Positions 6,786-13,253 of a stretch of DNA of 13,253 nt are shown here, in pieces (the stretch's first letter is position 1; every line of letters begins with the position of its first letter). Source of the stretch: an uncultured Eubacteriales bacterium (GTDB lineage Bacteria > Bacillota > Clostridia > Lachnospirales > Lachnospiraceae); contig USSL01000029.1 in assembly GCA_900557175.1 (NCBI GenBank), positions 1 through 13,253 on the forward strand. The letters run 5' to 3'. A program made the translations under genes and the position numbers. The notes under the pieces are model-generated. The model saw only the letters and a list, made by a program, of their open reading frames with translations, was not told the origin of the DNA and did no database searches.

Positions 6786-7862
6786 GTCGCGACGCATTGT
6801 AAATACGTCGAAAATAGACATATTGTTTTTGATAAATGTTTCTAAAATAAGGTCGTCGGACACTTCCTCAGAGGAACCGCCGTGTCCTGCGACGAGATTG
6901 ATAATGACCGGAATAAAGGAAAACCAGTGGACGGTTGAGTAAAGATTAAGATCCGGGGAATCATAATTAATTCTCTCAGAAATCTCGTTGCCGATAGCGA
7001 TGACGGTTGATTTATGCTTTTCTATATCATCATTGATCTCATGGATATACTGGTAACCCTGGGCGTTTAGCTTGGCAACAAGCTTTTGCTGGCTGATCAG
7101 CAGCGGGTCTGCCATCAGCTTATAGTTGTGCTTTTTGGCGACAGCATCGGCAATTTCCTGAATGACCGGGCTTGTGTTCATATAAGCAATCAGGGAATCT
7201 TTATTAATATCTGTTTTGAGAACCTTCTCAACTTTATCAATACTTGCGTTGTAAAGAGAAATACTGTAACGGATAGATTCAAATTCCTCGTCTAAAATTT
7301 CAAGTGTTCCTGCAAGACGGTTCAGCTTACGTTTAATTTCCATCGGAGGTTCAAAGTAGGATTTGTAGCCGAGACCGTGTTCAACTTCCGCCCATGCATG
7401 CTGCAGGACTGTTCTTATCTGAATTTCAAATAAAATATTTCTGTATTTTTGATATTCTACAAGCTCGCACCTGCTGTCGGTAAACTTCACAATGACATGG
7501 AGGGATGTATAACCAAATTCAATGCGGTTGACCCGGTGCTTTTTTCGCTTATCGACAACTTCTACAACTTCAAAGGTATCTTCCAGAAGGCTGAATATCC
7601 GGTCGACGTCACTTTCAAAAAGTGTGACGATACGGCAGCCTAAAATATCAGTAATTTCATCAAGATGCTCATACTTTGCTTTTGAGATTACTTTATTTTT
7701 AAGCGCTTCTTCGCTTTTAATTCTCAGTGTCATATTGGAAATTTTAATATGGTTGACATCGATCAATGTTGTAATAATCTCTCTGACATCATTTTCCAGT
7801 TTTTTATAAACGTCATAATCACGGTAATATTCGTTAATAATTGTTGTTAGCGTATCTATCAT
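6768..7862 (-). CDS. RelA/SpoT-domain protein, probable synthetase-only (p)ppGpp synthetase with C-terminal extension
   Basis: The 364-residue protein contains a RelA/SpoT nucleotidyltransferase domain at about 20-170. Key motifs are present: LRIKS (46-50, the ATP-contacting Arg/Lys region), DILGCRIV (72-79, metal-binding Asp), GYTSLHVIV (117-125, substrate-stacking Tyr), EIQIRT (146-151, catalytic Glu) and QHAWAEVEH (154-162). There is no HD hydrolase domain and no TGS or ACT domain, so it belongs with the small alarmone synthetases that make ppGpp or pppGpp from GDP/GTP and ATP. Typical small synthetases have about 200-230 residues; here about 190 more follow, largely helical and not recognised by me. 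The start is uncertain. The frame opens at a TTG (7880) without a ribosome binding site, while the ATG at 7862 follows a weak GAGTG, so 7862 is preferred. An extended -10 promoter lies about 50 bases upstream. Toxic-synthetase and housekeeping roles are both possible. Confidence 0.85.
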   Translation of the reverse strand: MIDTLTTIINEYYRDYDVYKKLENDVREIITTLIDVNHIKISNMTLRIKSEEALKNKVISKAKYEHLDEITDILGCRIVTLFESDVDRIFSLLEDTFEVVEVVDKRKKHRVNRIEFGYTSLHVIVKFTDSRCELVEYQKYRNILFEIQIRTVLQHAWAEVEHGLGYKSYFEPPMEIKRKLNRLAGTLEILDEEFESIRYSISLYNASIDKVEKVLKTDINKDSLIAYMNTSPVIQEIADAVAKKHNYKLMADPLLISQQKLVAKLNAQGYQYIHEINDDIEKHKSTVIAIGNEISERINYDSPDLNLYSTVHWFSFIPVIINLVAGHGGSSEEVSDDLILETFIKNNMSIFDVFTMRRDNAGDD

Positions 7863-7910
7863 AGTTTCACTCACTTTCAATGCTTATCAAAGCGCGCCAA
7901 ATTCAATTTT

Positions 7911-7919
7911 ATTATAGCA
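7911..7919 (-). promoter_or_regulatory. Extended -10 promoter of the RelA/SpoT-like gene
   Basis: On the minus strand the sequence reads TGCTATAAT, the extended -10 form (TG, one base, TATAAT). The base 17 positions upstream starts TATCTA, a poor -35, as is usual for extended -10 promoters. Transcription would start near 7904, giving a leader of about 42 bases. Confidence 0.65.
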
Positions 7920-7946
7920 TAGATTGATAGGAATAGATAGCATAAG

Positions 7947-8003
7947 AAAAACTAAAAAACTCCGAAAATGCGACATTGATGACAGTCTGCTTTCCGGAGT
8001 TTT
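7947..8003 (-). terminator. Intrinsic terminator of ilvE
   Basis: On the minus strand AAAACTCCG (from 8003) pairs with CGGAGTTTT (to 7956), with a loop of about 30 bases, followed by TTAGTTTTT. It starts 53 bases after the ilvE stop and lies before the promoter of the next minus-strand gene, separating the two transcripts. Confidence 0.7.
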
Positions 8004-8055
8004 CTTATGATACAGGAAATTAATGTAAAATCCTGCAGAATAAAGTCGTAAAAAA

Positions 8056-9081
8056 TTATTTAATTGTGTGAATCCAGCCTTCAGGCGCTTCAATACGTCC
8101 CATCTGAATACCTGTCAGTGTATCGTAAAGCTCTTTTGTGACAGGACCCATTGCTTCCATACCGCTTGGAAGACAGATTTCTTTTCCGTGATCAACAATT
8201 TTTCCGACAGGGGAGATGACAGCGGCAGTACCGCAGAGACCACATTCGGCAAAATCATAAAGTTCGTCAAGATATACCTCGCGTTCCTCTACTTTAAGGC
8301 CGAGATAATGTTCGGCGACATAGATGAGGGAACGGCGTGTGATGGACGGAAGGATGCTGTCGGATTTTGGTGTAACAACCGTATGATCCTTTGTGACAAA
8401 GAGGAAGTTGGCGCCGCCGGTTTCTTCAACCTTTGTCCGTGTTGCCGGATCGAGATACATATTTTCATCATAGCCCTCTTTGTGGGCTGTTACAATTGCA
8501 TGAAGGCTCATGGCATAGTTTAAGCCGGCTTTAATATGTCCTGTACCTCTTGGTGCGGCACGGTCAAAATCACTGACCTTGATCGTCAGAGGATGAGCGC
8601 CGCCTTTAAAGTAAGGGCCGACAGGTGTTGTGAAAATTCTGAACTGGTAATCATCGGCCGGTTTAACACCGATGACAGGGTTCATGCCGAACATATATGG
8701 GCGGATATAAAGTGTGGCGCCGGAACCGTAAGGCGGTACATAGGCTTCGTTGGCGCGAACAGTATCGGTCACAGCCTGTACAAAGCGTTCTTTCGGAAAT
8801 ACAGGCATCTCAAGGCGCTTTGCAGAATCTTCGAGACGGGCGCCGTTTAAGTCGGGACGGAAAGTGACGATACGGCCGTCTTCTGTCGTATAAGCCTTAA
8901 GTCCTTCAAAAACGGTCTGGGCATACTGAAGGACGCCGGCGCACTCACTCATTGTAATCATATCATCATCTGTAAGAACACCTTCGTCCCATGCGCCGTT
9001 TGTATAATTTGAAACATAGCGTTTATCTGTTTTCATATAACCGAAGCCAATGTTGGCCCAGTCGATATTTTTCTTTTCCAT
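8056..9081 (-). CDS. ilvE: Branched-chain amino acid aminotransferase (class IV, type II BCAT)
   Basis: The 341-residue enzyme transfers the amino group between glutamate and the 2-oxoacids of valine, leucine and isoleucine, the last step of their synthesis, using pyridoxal phosphate. Features of the fold-type IV, BCAT-II group are clear. These are QTVFEGLKAY (55-64), GATLYIRPYMFGMNP (121-135), TTPVGPYFKGG (151-161), the PLP Schiff-base Lys K184 in GHIKAGLNYA, the Glu of KVEETGGANF (218-227), and GLCGTAAVISPVG (281-293). Length is normal for the group. The ATG at 9081 follows GGGAGG with 8-base spacing. An in-frame GTG at 9111 is rejected because that extension would cross the ribosome binding site and adds unrelated residues. 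The gene has its own promoter and terminator and is not clustered with other ilv/leu genes. Confidence 0.95.
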   Translation of the reverse strand: MEKKNIDWANIGFGYMKTDKRYVSNYTNGAWDEGVLTDDDMITMSECAGVLQYAQTVFEGLKAYTTEDGRIVTFRPDLNGARLEDSAKRLEMPVFPKERFVQAVTDTVRANEAYVPPYGSGATLYIRPYMFGMNPVIGVKPADDYQFRIFTTPVGPYFKGGAHPLTIKVSDFDRAAPRGTGHIKAGLNYAMSLHAIVTAHKEGYDENMYLDPATRTKVEETGGANFLFVTKDHTVVTPKSDSILPSITRRSLIYVAEHYLGLKVEEREVYLDELYDFAECGLCGTAAVISPVGKIVDHGKEICLPSGMEAMGPVTKELYDTLTGIQMGRIEAPEGWIHTIK

Positions 9082-9089
9082 GTTAATTG

Positions 9090-9110
9090 CCTCCCTGAAA
9101 ATGGTTTTCA
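9090..9110 (-). promoter_or_regulatory. ilvE leader hairpin abutting the ribosome binding site
   Basis: TGAAAA-TGG-TTTTCA (9096-9110) is a perfect 6-base inverted repeat in the ilvE leader, directly beside the GGGAGG ribosome binding site (9090-9095 on the minus strand). It could be an operator or a weak RNA hairpin that affects ribosome access. The arms are in the opposite order from a CodY box (TTTTCnGAAAA), so CodY is not claimed. Confidence 0.35.
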
Positions 9111-9144
9111 CGTTATCATTGTACAGTGTAAAACTCTTTTAATT

Positions 9145-9172
9145 ATTATACATCACTTTAAATTTTTTTCAA
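9145..9172 (-). promoter_or_regulatory. Sigma-A promoter of ilvE
   Basis: On the minus strand TTGAAA (9172-9167) and TATAAT (9150-9145) are separated by 16 bases. Transcription should begin near 9138, with a leader of about 57 bases that is too short for a T-box or leader-peptide attenuator. Confidence 0.75.
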
Positions 9173-9235
9173 TATACTTTTCGATAAAACTTTCATCGTC
9201 GGACGTGTGTATACAAAAAAAATTCCTCTGTTCGG

Positions 9236-9264
9236 TTGTAACGCAGTTGATAATGACTTATAAT
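9236..9264 (+). promoter_or_regulatory. Sigma-A promoter of the thyX-like/folA unit
   Basis: TTGTAA (9236-9241) and TATAAT (9259-9264) have 17-base spacing. Transcription should begin near 9271, about 63 bases before the ATG. It is divergent from the ilvE promoter; the two -35 boxes are 63 bases apart. Confidence 0.8.
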
Positions 9265-9333
9265 AGATATTAAATGCAGTGCCAATGCTGCAAAATATTG
9301 AAATGATTGACTAAAGAGATTAAAGGAGTTTAT

Positions 9334-9954
9334 ATGATAAAATTAGAGAGAACAAGTGTAATGAACCTTGAAAATGCGATGCGTGGTGCAAGAAATCCGA
9401 TGAACAGCTGGGGACGTATGGACAGCAGTTATGATGAAAATCATGCGTATGTGCTCGGGCCGAATGATTTAGATCTGGCAAAGCGTTTAAGAAAGGCCGG
9501 AAGTGACCACAGAAAGTTTATCCGTCAGATTTTTGTTTCGGTAGATATTACGGCGCCGCTTTACTGGTGGAAGGAATATGATACGTATAAAGTGGCAACT
9601 GTAGCCAATTCGACGAGTACAATGCATAAAATCCACAGCAAGCCCTTTGAGCGGGCGGATTTTAGCTGTGACCATATGACAGACGGGACACTTGCCTTTA
9701 TGGATACGGTTATTGAGCGCCTTGAAAAAATACGTCTTGAGTATATTGAGACAAAAGATAAGGCACAGTGGTATGATTTAATCCAGCTTCTGCCGTCAAG
9801 CTATAATCAGATGCGGACATGCACAATGAACTATGAGACACTCGTCAATATTTATTTTGCAAGACAGCATCATAAGCTGACCGAATGGCATGAATTTTGC
9901 GATTGGATTAAAACATTGCCTTATGCACAGGAATTAATTATCTGTGAGGATTAG
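9334..9954 (+). CDS. ThyX-like protein lacking the canonical ThyX signature residues
   Basis: The 206-residue protein is distantly similar to FAD-dependent thymidylate synthase ThyX, which methylates dUMP to dTMP. ITAPLYWWKEYDTYKVATVANSTSTMH (72-98) aligns by shape with the ThyX core 'P..v.rqw.RHRtaSvNe.S.Ry', and MNYETLVNIYFARQHH (165-180) with the C-terminal 'N.RsL.hFl.lR'. Yet the diagnostic RHR is TYK here, the signature serines are threonines, and the substrate-binding Arg of the C-terminal block is Glu. It may be a divergent enzyme, a protein that kept the fold but changed function, or an unrelated family. AGGAG (9324-9328) precedes the ATG by 5 bases; an in-frame TTG at 9307 has no ribosome binding site. 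It is the first gene of a unit with dihydrofolate reductase, whose ribosome binding site overlaps this stop codon. That fits a folate/thymidylate link, but the assignment rests on my reading of weak similarity. Confidence 0.6.
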   Translation: MIKLERTSVMNLENAMRGARNPMNSWGRMDSSYDENHAYVLGPNDLDLAKRLRKAGSDHRKFIRQIFVSVDITAPLYWWKEYDTYKVATVANSTSTMHKIHSKPFERADFSCDHMTDGTLAFMDTVIERLEKIRLEYIETKDKAQWYDLIQLLPSSYNQMRTCTMNYETLVNIYFARQHHKLTEWHEFCDWIKTLPYAQELIICED

Positions 9955-9965
9955 GAGGCTGTCTG

Positions 9966-10487
9966 ATGAATTTAATTGTAGCAGTGGATAATCAGTGGGC
10001 GATTGGCTGCCGCGGAAAGCTTTTAAACAGTATTCCGGAGGACATGAAATTTTTCAGAGAAACGACGCTTGGCAAGGCTGTCATTATGGGGCGTAAAACG
10101 CTTGAAAGTCTGCCAAACGGTATGCCGCTTACACAGCGGACAAACATTGTGTTAAGCCGTAATAAGGATTTTTATGTGAAGGGCGCTACTGTTGTCCACA
10201 GTGTTGAGGAAGCCTTAAAAGCTGTATCGGACTTTGACAGTGATGATGTCTATGTCATTGGCGGTGCAAGTATTTATGAACAGTTTCTGCCATTTTGTAC
10301 GGTTGCCCATGTGACAAAGATGGACTATATTTACGAGGCAGATACGTATTTTAAAAATCTTGACAAGGACAGCCGGTGGCTTTTGGCGGCTGAGAGTGAA
10401 GAAAAAACATATTTTGACCTTGAATATAAGTTTGAGATGTACTTGAGAAAAGATAAACTTCATGAATTAAAGCGCGTTGATTTATAG
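9966..10487 (+). CDS. folA: Dihydrofolate reductase
   Basis: The 173-residue enzyme reduces dihydrofolate to tetrahydrofolate with NADPH in the cytoplasm. The standard motifs are present. The N-terminal strand and Met20-type loop are MNLIVAVDNQWAIGCRGKLL (1-20), the substrate acid is D26 in IPEDMKFFRETT, the NADPH-binding MGRKTLESLP spans 41-50, and the second NADPH segment is VYVIGGASIYEQFLP. Length is typical of a chromosomal DHFR. AGGAGG overlaps the preceding stop codon and lies 7 bases before the ATG, so the gene is in one unit with the ThyX-like gene (gap 11 bases). DHFR is usually needed when thymidylate is made by ThyA, which releases dihydrofolate; no thyA is in the window. Confidence 0.95.
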   Translation: MNLIVAVDNQWAIGCRGKLLNSIPEDMKFFRETTLGKAVIMGRKTLESLPNGMPLTQRTNIVLSRNKDFYVKGATVVHSVEEALKAVSDFDSDDVYVIGGASIYEQFLPFCTVAHVTKMDYIYEADTYFKNLDKDSRWLLAAESEEKTYFDLEYKFEMYLRKDKLHELKRVDL

Positions 10488-10498
10488 GGGGATTTAGA

Positions 10499-11254
10499 AT
10501 GGAAAAGTTATATTTACAGATGTATTCTTTGGGCGACCATGAGCCGTCACATACACTTGAAAATATTGAAAAGACGGCGAAGATGGGCTACTGCGGCGTT
10601 GAGCTTTATGCGGCAAATTTTGAGACGCCGGTACAGGATTTAAAAGCCTGCCTTGATAAAAATCATATGACGGTGATTTCTTATCATGCGCCGGAGGATA
10701 AAATCATAGAGATGATTCCGTATGCAAAGACACTCGGACAAAAGTATGTTGGTATCGCATGGCATGAATTTCCGGATTTGGAGGAAGTGGACGCTTTTGC
10801 GGCAAAGCTTGATGAAATCGGTGCAGTGTGCCGCAGTCACGGATTGGTACTTACATATCATAATCATACGCAGGAGTTTGCTTCTTTTGAAAATATGACG
10901 ATTATGGAACATCTGATTGCAAAGACAGCACCGGAAAATTTAAGTATTGAGCTTGATGCCGGCTGGTGTGCAGCCGCAGGTTTTTCGCCGGTTGATTTCG
11001 TAAAGAAGCATAAAGGCAGGGTAAAGCTTGTCCATATTAAAGAAAGCAGCGCAGTGACAGGCACAGGCGCGCCGTCGGAGAATACGGCGCATATTAACTG
11101 TCCGGCAGGCGAGGGGCTTGTGGATTGGAAGGCATTAAAAGAAGCTGCCGATGCGTGCGGATGTGAAGCCTATATCGTTGAGCGCGAGCGCACATACGAG
11201 GGGACGAGAGAAGATTGTCTTAAAGCTGATTTTAACTATTACAGCAAGCTCTAA
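10499..11254 (+). CDS. Sugar phosphate isomerase/epimerase family (xylose isomerase-like TIM barrel)
   Basis: The 251-residue protein has the AP-endonuclease-2/xylose-isomerase TIM-barrel pattern, where barrel strands end in metal ligands. Visible elements are QMYSLGD (7-13), GVELYAANF (33-41), TVISYHAP (58-65), LTYHNHTQEF (118-127), SIELDAGWCAAAG (149-161, with likely metal-binding Glu and Asp), VKLVHIKE (175-182, His179) and YIVERERT (225-232, likely metal Glu). Such enzymes isomerise or epimerise ketoses, inosose or hydroxypyruvate-type substrates; the exact substrate cannot be read from sequence. GGGGG precedes the ATG, and the gap from folA is 11 bases, so it is the third gene of the unit. 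There is no obvious metabolic tie to folate; the grouping may be simple co-transcription. No clear terminator follows. Confidence 0.85.
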   Translation: MEKLYLQMYSLGDHEPSHTLENIEKTAKMGYCGVELYAANFETPVQDLKACLDKNHMTVISYHAPEDKIIEMIPYAKTLGQKYVGIAWHEFPDLEEVDAFAAKLDEIGAVCRSHGLVLTYHNHTQEFASFENMTIMEHLIAKTAPENLSIELDAGWCAAAGFSPVDFVKKHKGRVKLVHIKESSAVTGTGAPSENTAHINCPAGEGLVDWKALKEAADACGCEAYIVERERTYEGTREDCLKADFNYYSKL

Positions 11255-11298
11255 CAGGTTACAGTTTAGCTTTAATAGTCACAGCATATTTTTGATAC

Positions 11299-11327
11299 TT
11301 GCGGCATTTTGCCGGACAGTATATAGA
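11299..11327 (+). promoter_or_regulatory. Possible nagB promoter with a palindrome inside
   Basis: TTGCGG (11299-11304) and TATAGA (11322-11327) are 17 bases apart, a moderate match to sigma-A. A short perfect palindrome, CGGCA-TTT-TGCCG (11302-11314), overlaps the -35 box and spacer and could be an operator or weak hairpin. Without it, nagB could also be read from the upstream unit, since no terminator is visible in the 104-base gap. Confidence 0.35.
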
Positions 11328-11358
11328 TTTAAGAGGGCCATAGAAAGGGGATATTAAA

Positions 11359-12090
11359 ATGAGATTTGTAAAATGTAAAGATTATGATGAAATGAGCAGA
11401 AGGGCAGCAGAACTTATTGCTTCCCAGGTGCTTTTAAAACCGGCATGTGTGCTTGGACTTGCAACAGGTTCATCACCAATCGGAACTTATAAAAATCTGA
11501 TTTCATGGTGTGCGGCGGGTGACATTGACTTCAGCGCTGTTCGTACAGTAAATCTTGATGAATATAAGGGCTTGTCGGGGGATAATGACCAGAGCTACAG
11601 ATATTTTATGAATACAAATTTATTTGATCATGTTAATATTGACAAAGCGAATACAAATGTGCCGGACGGTCTTGCAGCAGATGATGATGTGGAATGTGCA
11701 AGATATGATGCCGTTGTAAAAAGTATGGGCGGCATCGACTTACAGCTTTTAGGTTTAGGTCATAACGGTCATATCGGTTTTAATGAGCCTTCAGATAATT
11801 TTCCAAAAGGCACACATTGTGTGGCACTGACACAGAGTACAATTGATGCCAATTCAAGACTTTTTGAAAATAAGGATGAGGTACCTCGTTTTGCTTATAC
11901 AATGGGTATTCAGACAATTATGATGGCAAAGAGAATCGTTGTTGTTGTCAGCGGCAAGGATAAGGCAGGCATCGTAAAACGCGCCTTTACAGGCGATATT
12001 GTGCCTCAGGTTCCGGCATCTATTTTACAGCTTCACCCGGATGTGACAATTGTCGGCGATGAAGATGCTTTTTCAGAACTTGATATTTGA
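11359..12090 (+). CDS. nagB: Glucosamine-6-phosphate deaminase
   Basis: The 243-residue enzyme converts glucosamine-6-phosphate to fructose-6-phosphate and ammonia, feeding amino-sugar carbon into glycolysis. Diagnostic segments are LGLATGSSPIGTY (32-44, phosphate loop), VNLDEYKGL (64-72, with catalytic D67) and GLGHNGHIGFNEP (132-144, with H138 and E143). The Asp of the E. coli triad (D141) is Asn136 here, which is usual in the shorter Gram-positive enzymes. The length also matches those and lacks the E. coli allosteric tail. AAAGGGG lies 8 bases before the ATG. The nagA start follows this stop after 19 bases, giving a nagB-nagA operon. Confidence 0.96.
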   Translation: MRFVKCKDYDEMSRRAAELIASQVLLKPACVLGLATGSSPIGTYKNLISWCAAGDIDFSAVRTVNLDEYKGLSGDNDQSYRYFMNTNLFDHVNIDKANTNVPDGLAADDDVECARYDAVVKSMGGIDLQLLGLGHNGHIGFNEPSDNFPKGTHCVALTQSTIDANSRLFENKDEVPRFAYTMGIQTIMMAKRIVVVVSGKDKAGIVKRAFTGDIVPQVPASILQLHPDVTIVGDEDAFSELDI

Positions 12091-12109
12091 TGATACCGGA
12101 GGCAATATC

Positions 12110-13237
12110 ATGATTATTAAAAACATTAAGGTTTTTAGAGAAAACGGCGTCTTTGAAGACGGCGAGCTTTATGTGGACGGTGAAGTGATTGCAGCGGATG
12201 GTTTGACTAAGGACTTGGGCGAGGTTATTGACGGCGAAGGCTGTTATGCGATTCCGGGATTGACGGACGTTCATTTTCATGGCTGTGTCGGCCGCGATTT
12301 CTGTGAAGGTGAGACAGATGCCATTGAAGCTATTGCAGCCCATCAGGCAGCCTGCGGTATTACGACAATCTGCCCGGCCACACTGACTTTGAGTGAAGAA
12401 AAGCTGACAAAAATTGCAGCCTGTGCCCAAAATTATGAAAGCAGCAAAGGCGCAATTTTATGTGGTATCAACATGGAAGGACCGTTTATCTGCAAGGCCA
12501 AAAAGGGCGCTCAAAATGAAGCGTATATCCATAAACCGGACGCAGAGATGTTCAGACGTCTCCAGAAGGCTTCCGGCGGACTTTTTAAGCTTGTGGATAT
12601 GGCGCCGGAAATTGACGGTGCGATGGCATTTATCGACGAGGTCAGGGATGAGGTTACTGTTTCCGTGGCACACACAATGGCTGATTACGAAACGGCAAAG
12701 GCCGCTTTTGAGCGCGGTGCACGTCACGTCACGCATCTTTATAATGCGATGCCGCCGCTCAATCACCGTGAGCCGGGCGTTATCGGTGCAGCCTGTGAAA
12801 ATGATAATGTCTATGTCGAGCTTATTTGTGACGGCATTCACATTCATCCGTCGACAGTACGTGCTACCTTTAAAATGTTTGGTGATGACAGAATTGTTAT
12901 GATTAGCGACAGTCTTGAAGCTTCGGGAATGCCGGACGGTGATTATACACTGGGTGGTTTGAAAATTACACTGAAGGGCAAGAAAATTACCCTTGAGGAC
13001 GGCACGATTGCCGGCTCCGCCACAAACCTGATGGGCTGTGTGCGTACGGCCGTCAAAGAAATGGGTATCCCTCTTGAAAGTGCCGTGAAATGTGCGGCTG
13101 TAAATCCTGCAAAGGCTATCGGCATTTACGATCAATATGGCAGCCTGACGCCGGGCAAAACGGCAAACATCGTTCTTCTCGATGAAGACTTGAATGTAAA
13201 GGCTGTTTACATTAAGGGAAAAGAATATACGAAATAA
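12110..13237 (+). CDS. nagA: N-acetylglucosamine-6-phosphate deacetylase
   Basis: The 375-residue amidohydrolase removes acetate from N-acetylglucosamine-6-phosphate to give the NagB substrate, in use of exogenous or recycled cell-wall amino sugars. The metal and catalytic residues are in place: HFHG (H55, H57), NMEGPF (E123), VAHT (H188), THLYNAMPP (H209), DGIHIHP (241-247) and the catalytic Asp D267 in MISDSLEASGMPDG. The HxH pair suggests a binuclear site, as in Bacillus-type NagA, rather than the mononuclear HxQ form of E. coli. The start is ATG 12110 with GGAGG (12098-12102) 7 bases upstream; the frame also runs back into nagB, but that part is not homologous. The gene is complete, and the window ends 16 bases after its stop. 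Confidence 0.96.
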   Translation: MIIKNIKVFRENGVFEDGELYVDGEVIAADGLTKDLGEVIDGEGCYAIPGLTDVHFHGCVGRDFCEGETDAIEAIAAHQAACGITTICPATLTLSEEKLTKIAACAQNYESSKGAILCGINMEGPFICKAKKGAQNEAYIHKPDAEMFRRLQKASGGLFKLVDMAPEIDGAMAFIDEVRDEVTVSVAHTMADYETAKAAFERGARHVTHLYNAMPPLNHREPGVIGAACENDNVYVELICDGIHIHPSTVRATFKMFGDDRIVMISDSLEASGMPDGDYTLGGLKITLKGKKITLEDGTIAGSATNLMGCVRTAVKEMGIPLESAVKCAAVNPAKAIGIYDQYGSLTPGKTANIVLLDEDLNVKAVYIKGKEYTK

Positions 13238-13253
13238 AAAATAAAACGTCGGA

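Noticed and set aside
9096..9110. CodY binding site before ilvE
   Set aside because: The arms are in the reverse order of the CodY consensus (GAAAA...TTTTC instead of TTTTC...GAAAA) and the spacer is different.
11764..11769. Asn136 in place of the E. coli NagB triad Asp, considered as an inactivating change
   Set aside because: GxNGHIGFNEP with Asn is the normal form in Gram-positive NagB enzymes.
12458..13135. 225-residue open frame on the minus strand opposite nagA
   Set aside because: It lies wholly inside nagA, which has all catalytic residues. It has no ribosome binding site and an unlikely composition rich in His, Cys and Arg, so it is a shadow frame.
1..13253. CRISPR arrays, tRNA or rRNA genes, insertion sequences, phage genes or a defence island
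   Set aside because: No regularly spaced repeats, cloverleaf sequences, transposase or integrase motifs, or defence-gene motifs were seen; the genes are mostly core metabolism.

Overview
The window reads as chromosomal DNA of an anaerobic low-to-moderate-GC Firmicute, most likely a Lachnospiraceae-type gut clostridium. The grounds are the AGGAGG-type ribosome binding sites, consensus sigma-A promoters (TTGCAA-17-TATAAT and similar), a CspA/B/C-like subtilase, an RnfC-like iron-sulfur protein, and nagA/nagB of Gram-positive type. The taxon is inferred; there is no rRNA gene to fix it. I see no insertion sequence, phage gene, tRNA, rRNA or CRISPR array.

Layout. Bases 1-1242 hold the 3' part of a subtilisin-like protease whose start lies off the left edge. 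Bases 1408-3350 hold an unusual protein that joins a degenerate RnfC-like half with two 4Fe-4S motifs to a short RnfD-like membrane half, followed by a 37-residue membrane ORF that overlaps its stop codon (ATGA). A strong promoter at 3367-3395 then drives a two-gene unit: a membrane-anchored TPR protein with a TTG start, and the ribosome-rescue GTPase gene hflX. This unit ends at a good intrinsic terminator (6109-6173). Next come a lone ECF-type sigma factor (+) and, convergent to it, a synthetase-only RelA/SpoT protein (-). Their ends are packed into two hairpins. A branched-chain aminotransferase gene (ilvE, -) with its own promoter and terminator follows.

From 9236 rightwards everything is on the + strand. 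A consensus promoter divergent from ilvE drives a three-gene unit: a ThyX-like protein lacking the ThyX signature residues, dihydrofolate reductase, and a TIM-barrel sugar isomerase/epimerase-like protein. After a 104-base gap come nagB and nagA, which convert GlcNAc-6-P to glucosamine-6-P and then to fructose-6-P plus ammonia. The window ends just after nagA.

Most genes are core metabolism or stress control. The best candidates for something undescribed are the RnfC-RnfD chimera with its coupled mini-protein, and the ThyX-like protein beside a DHFR gene. Second-tier items are the synthetase-only alarmone protein with an unrecognised C-terminal half and the hairpins that enclose two convergent stop codons.
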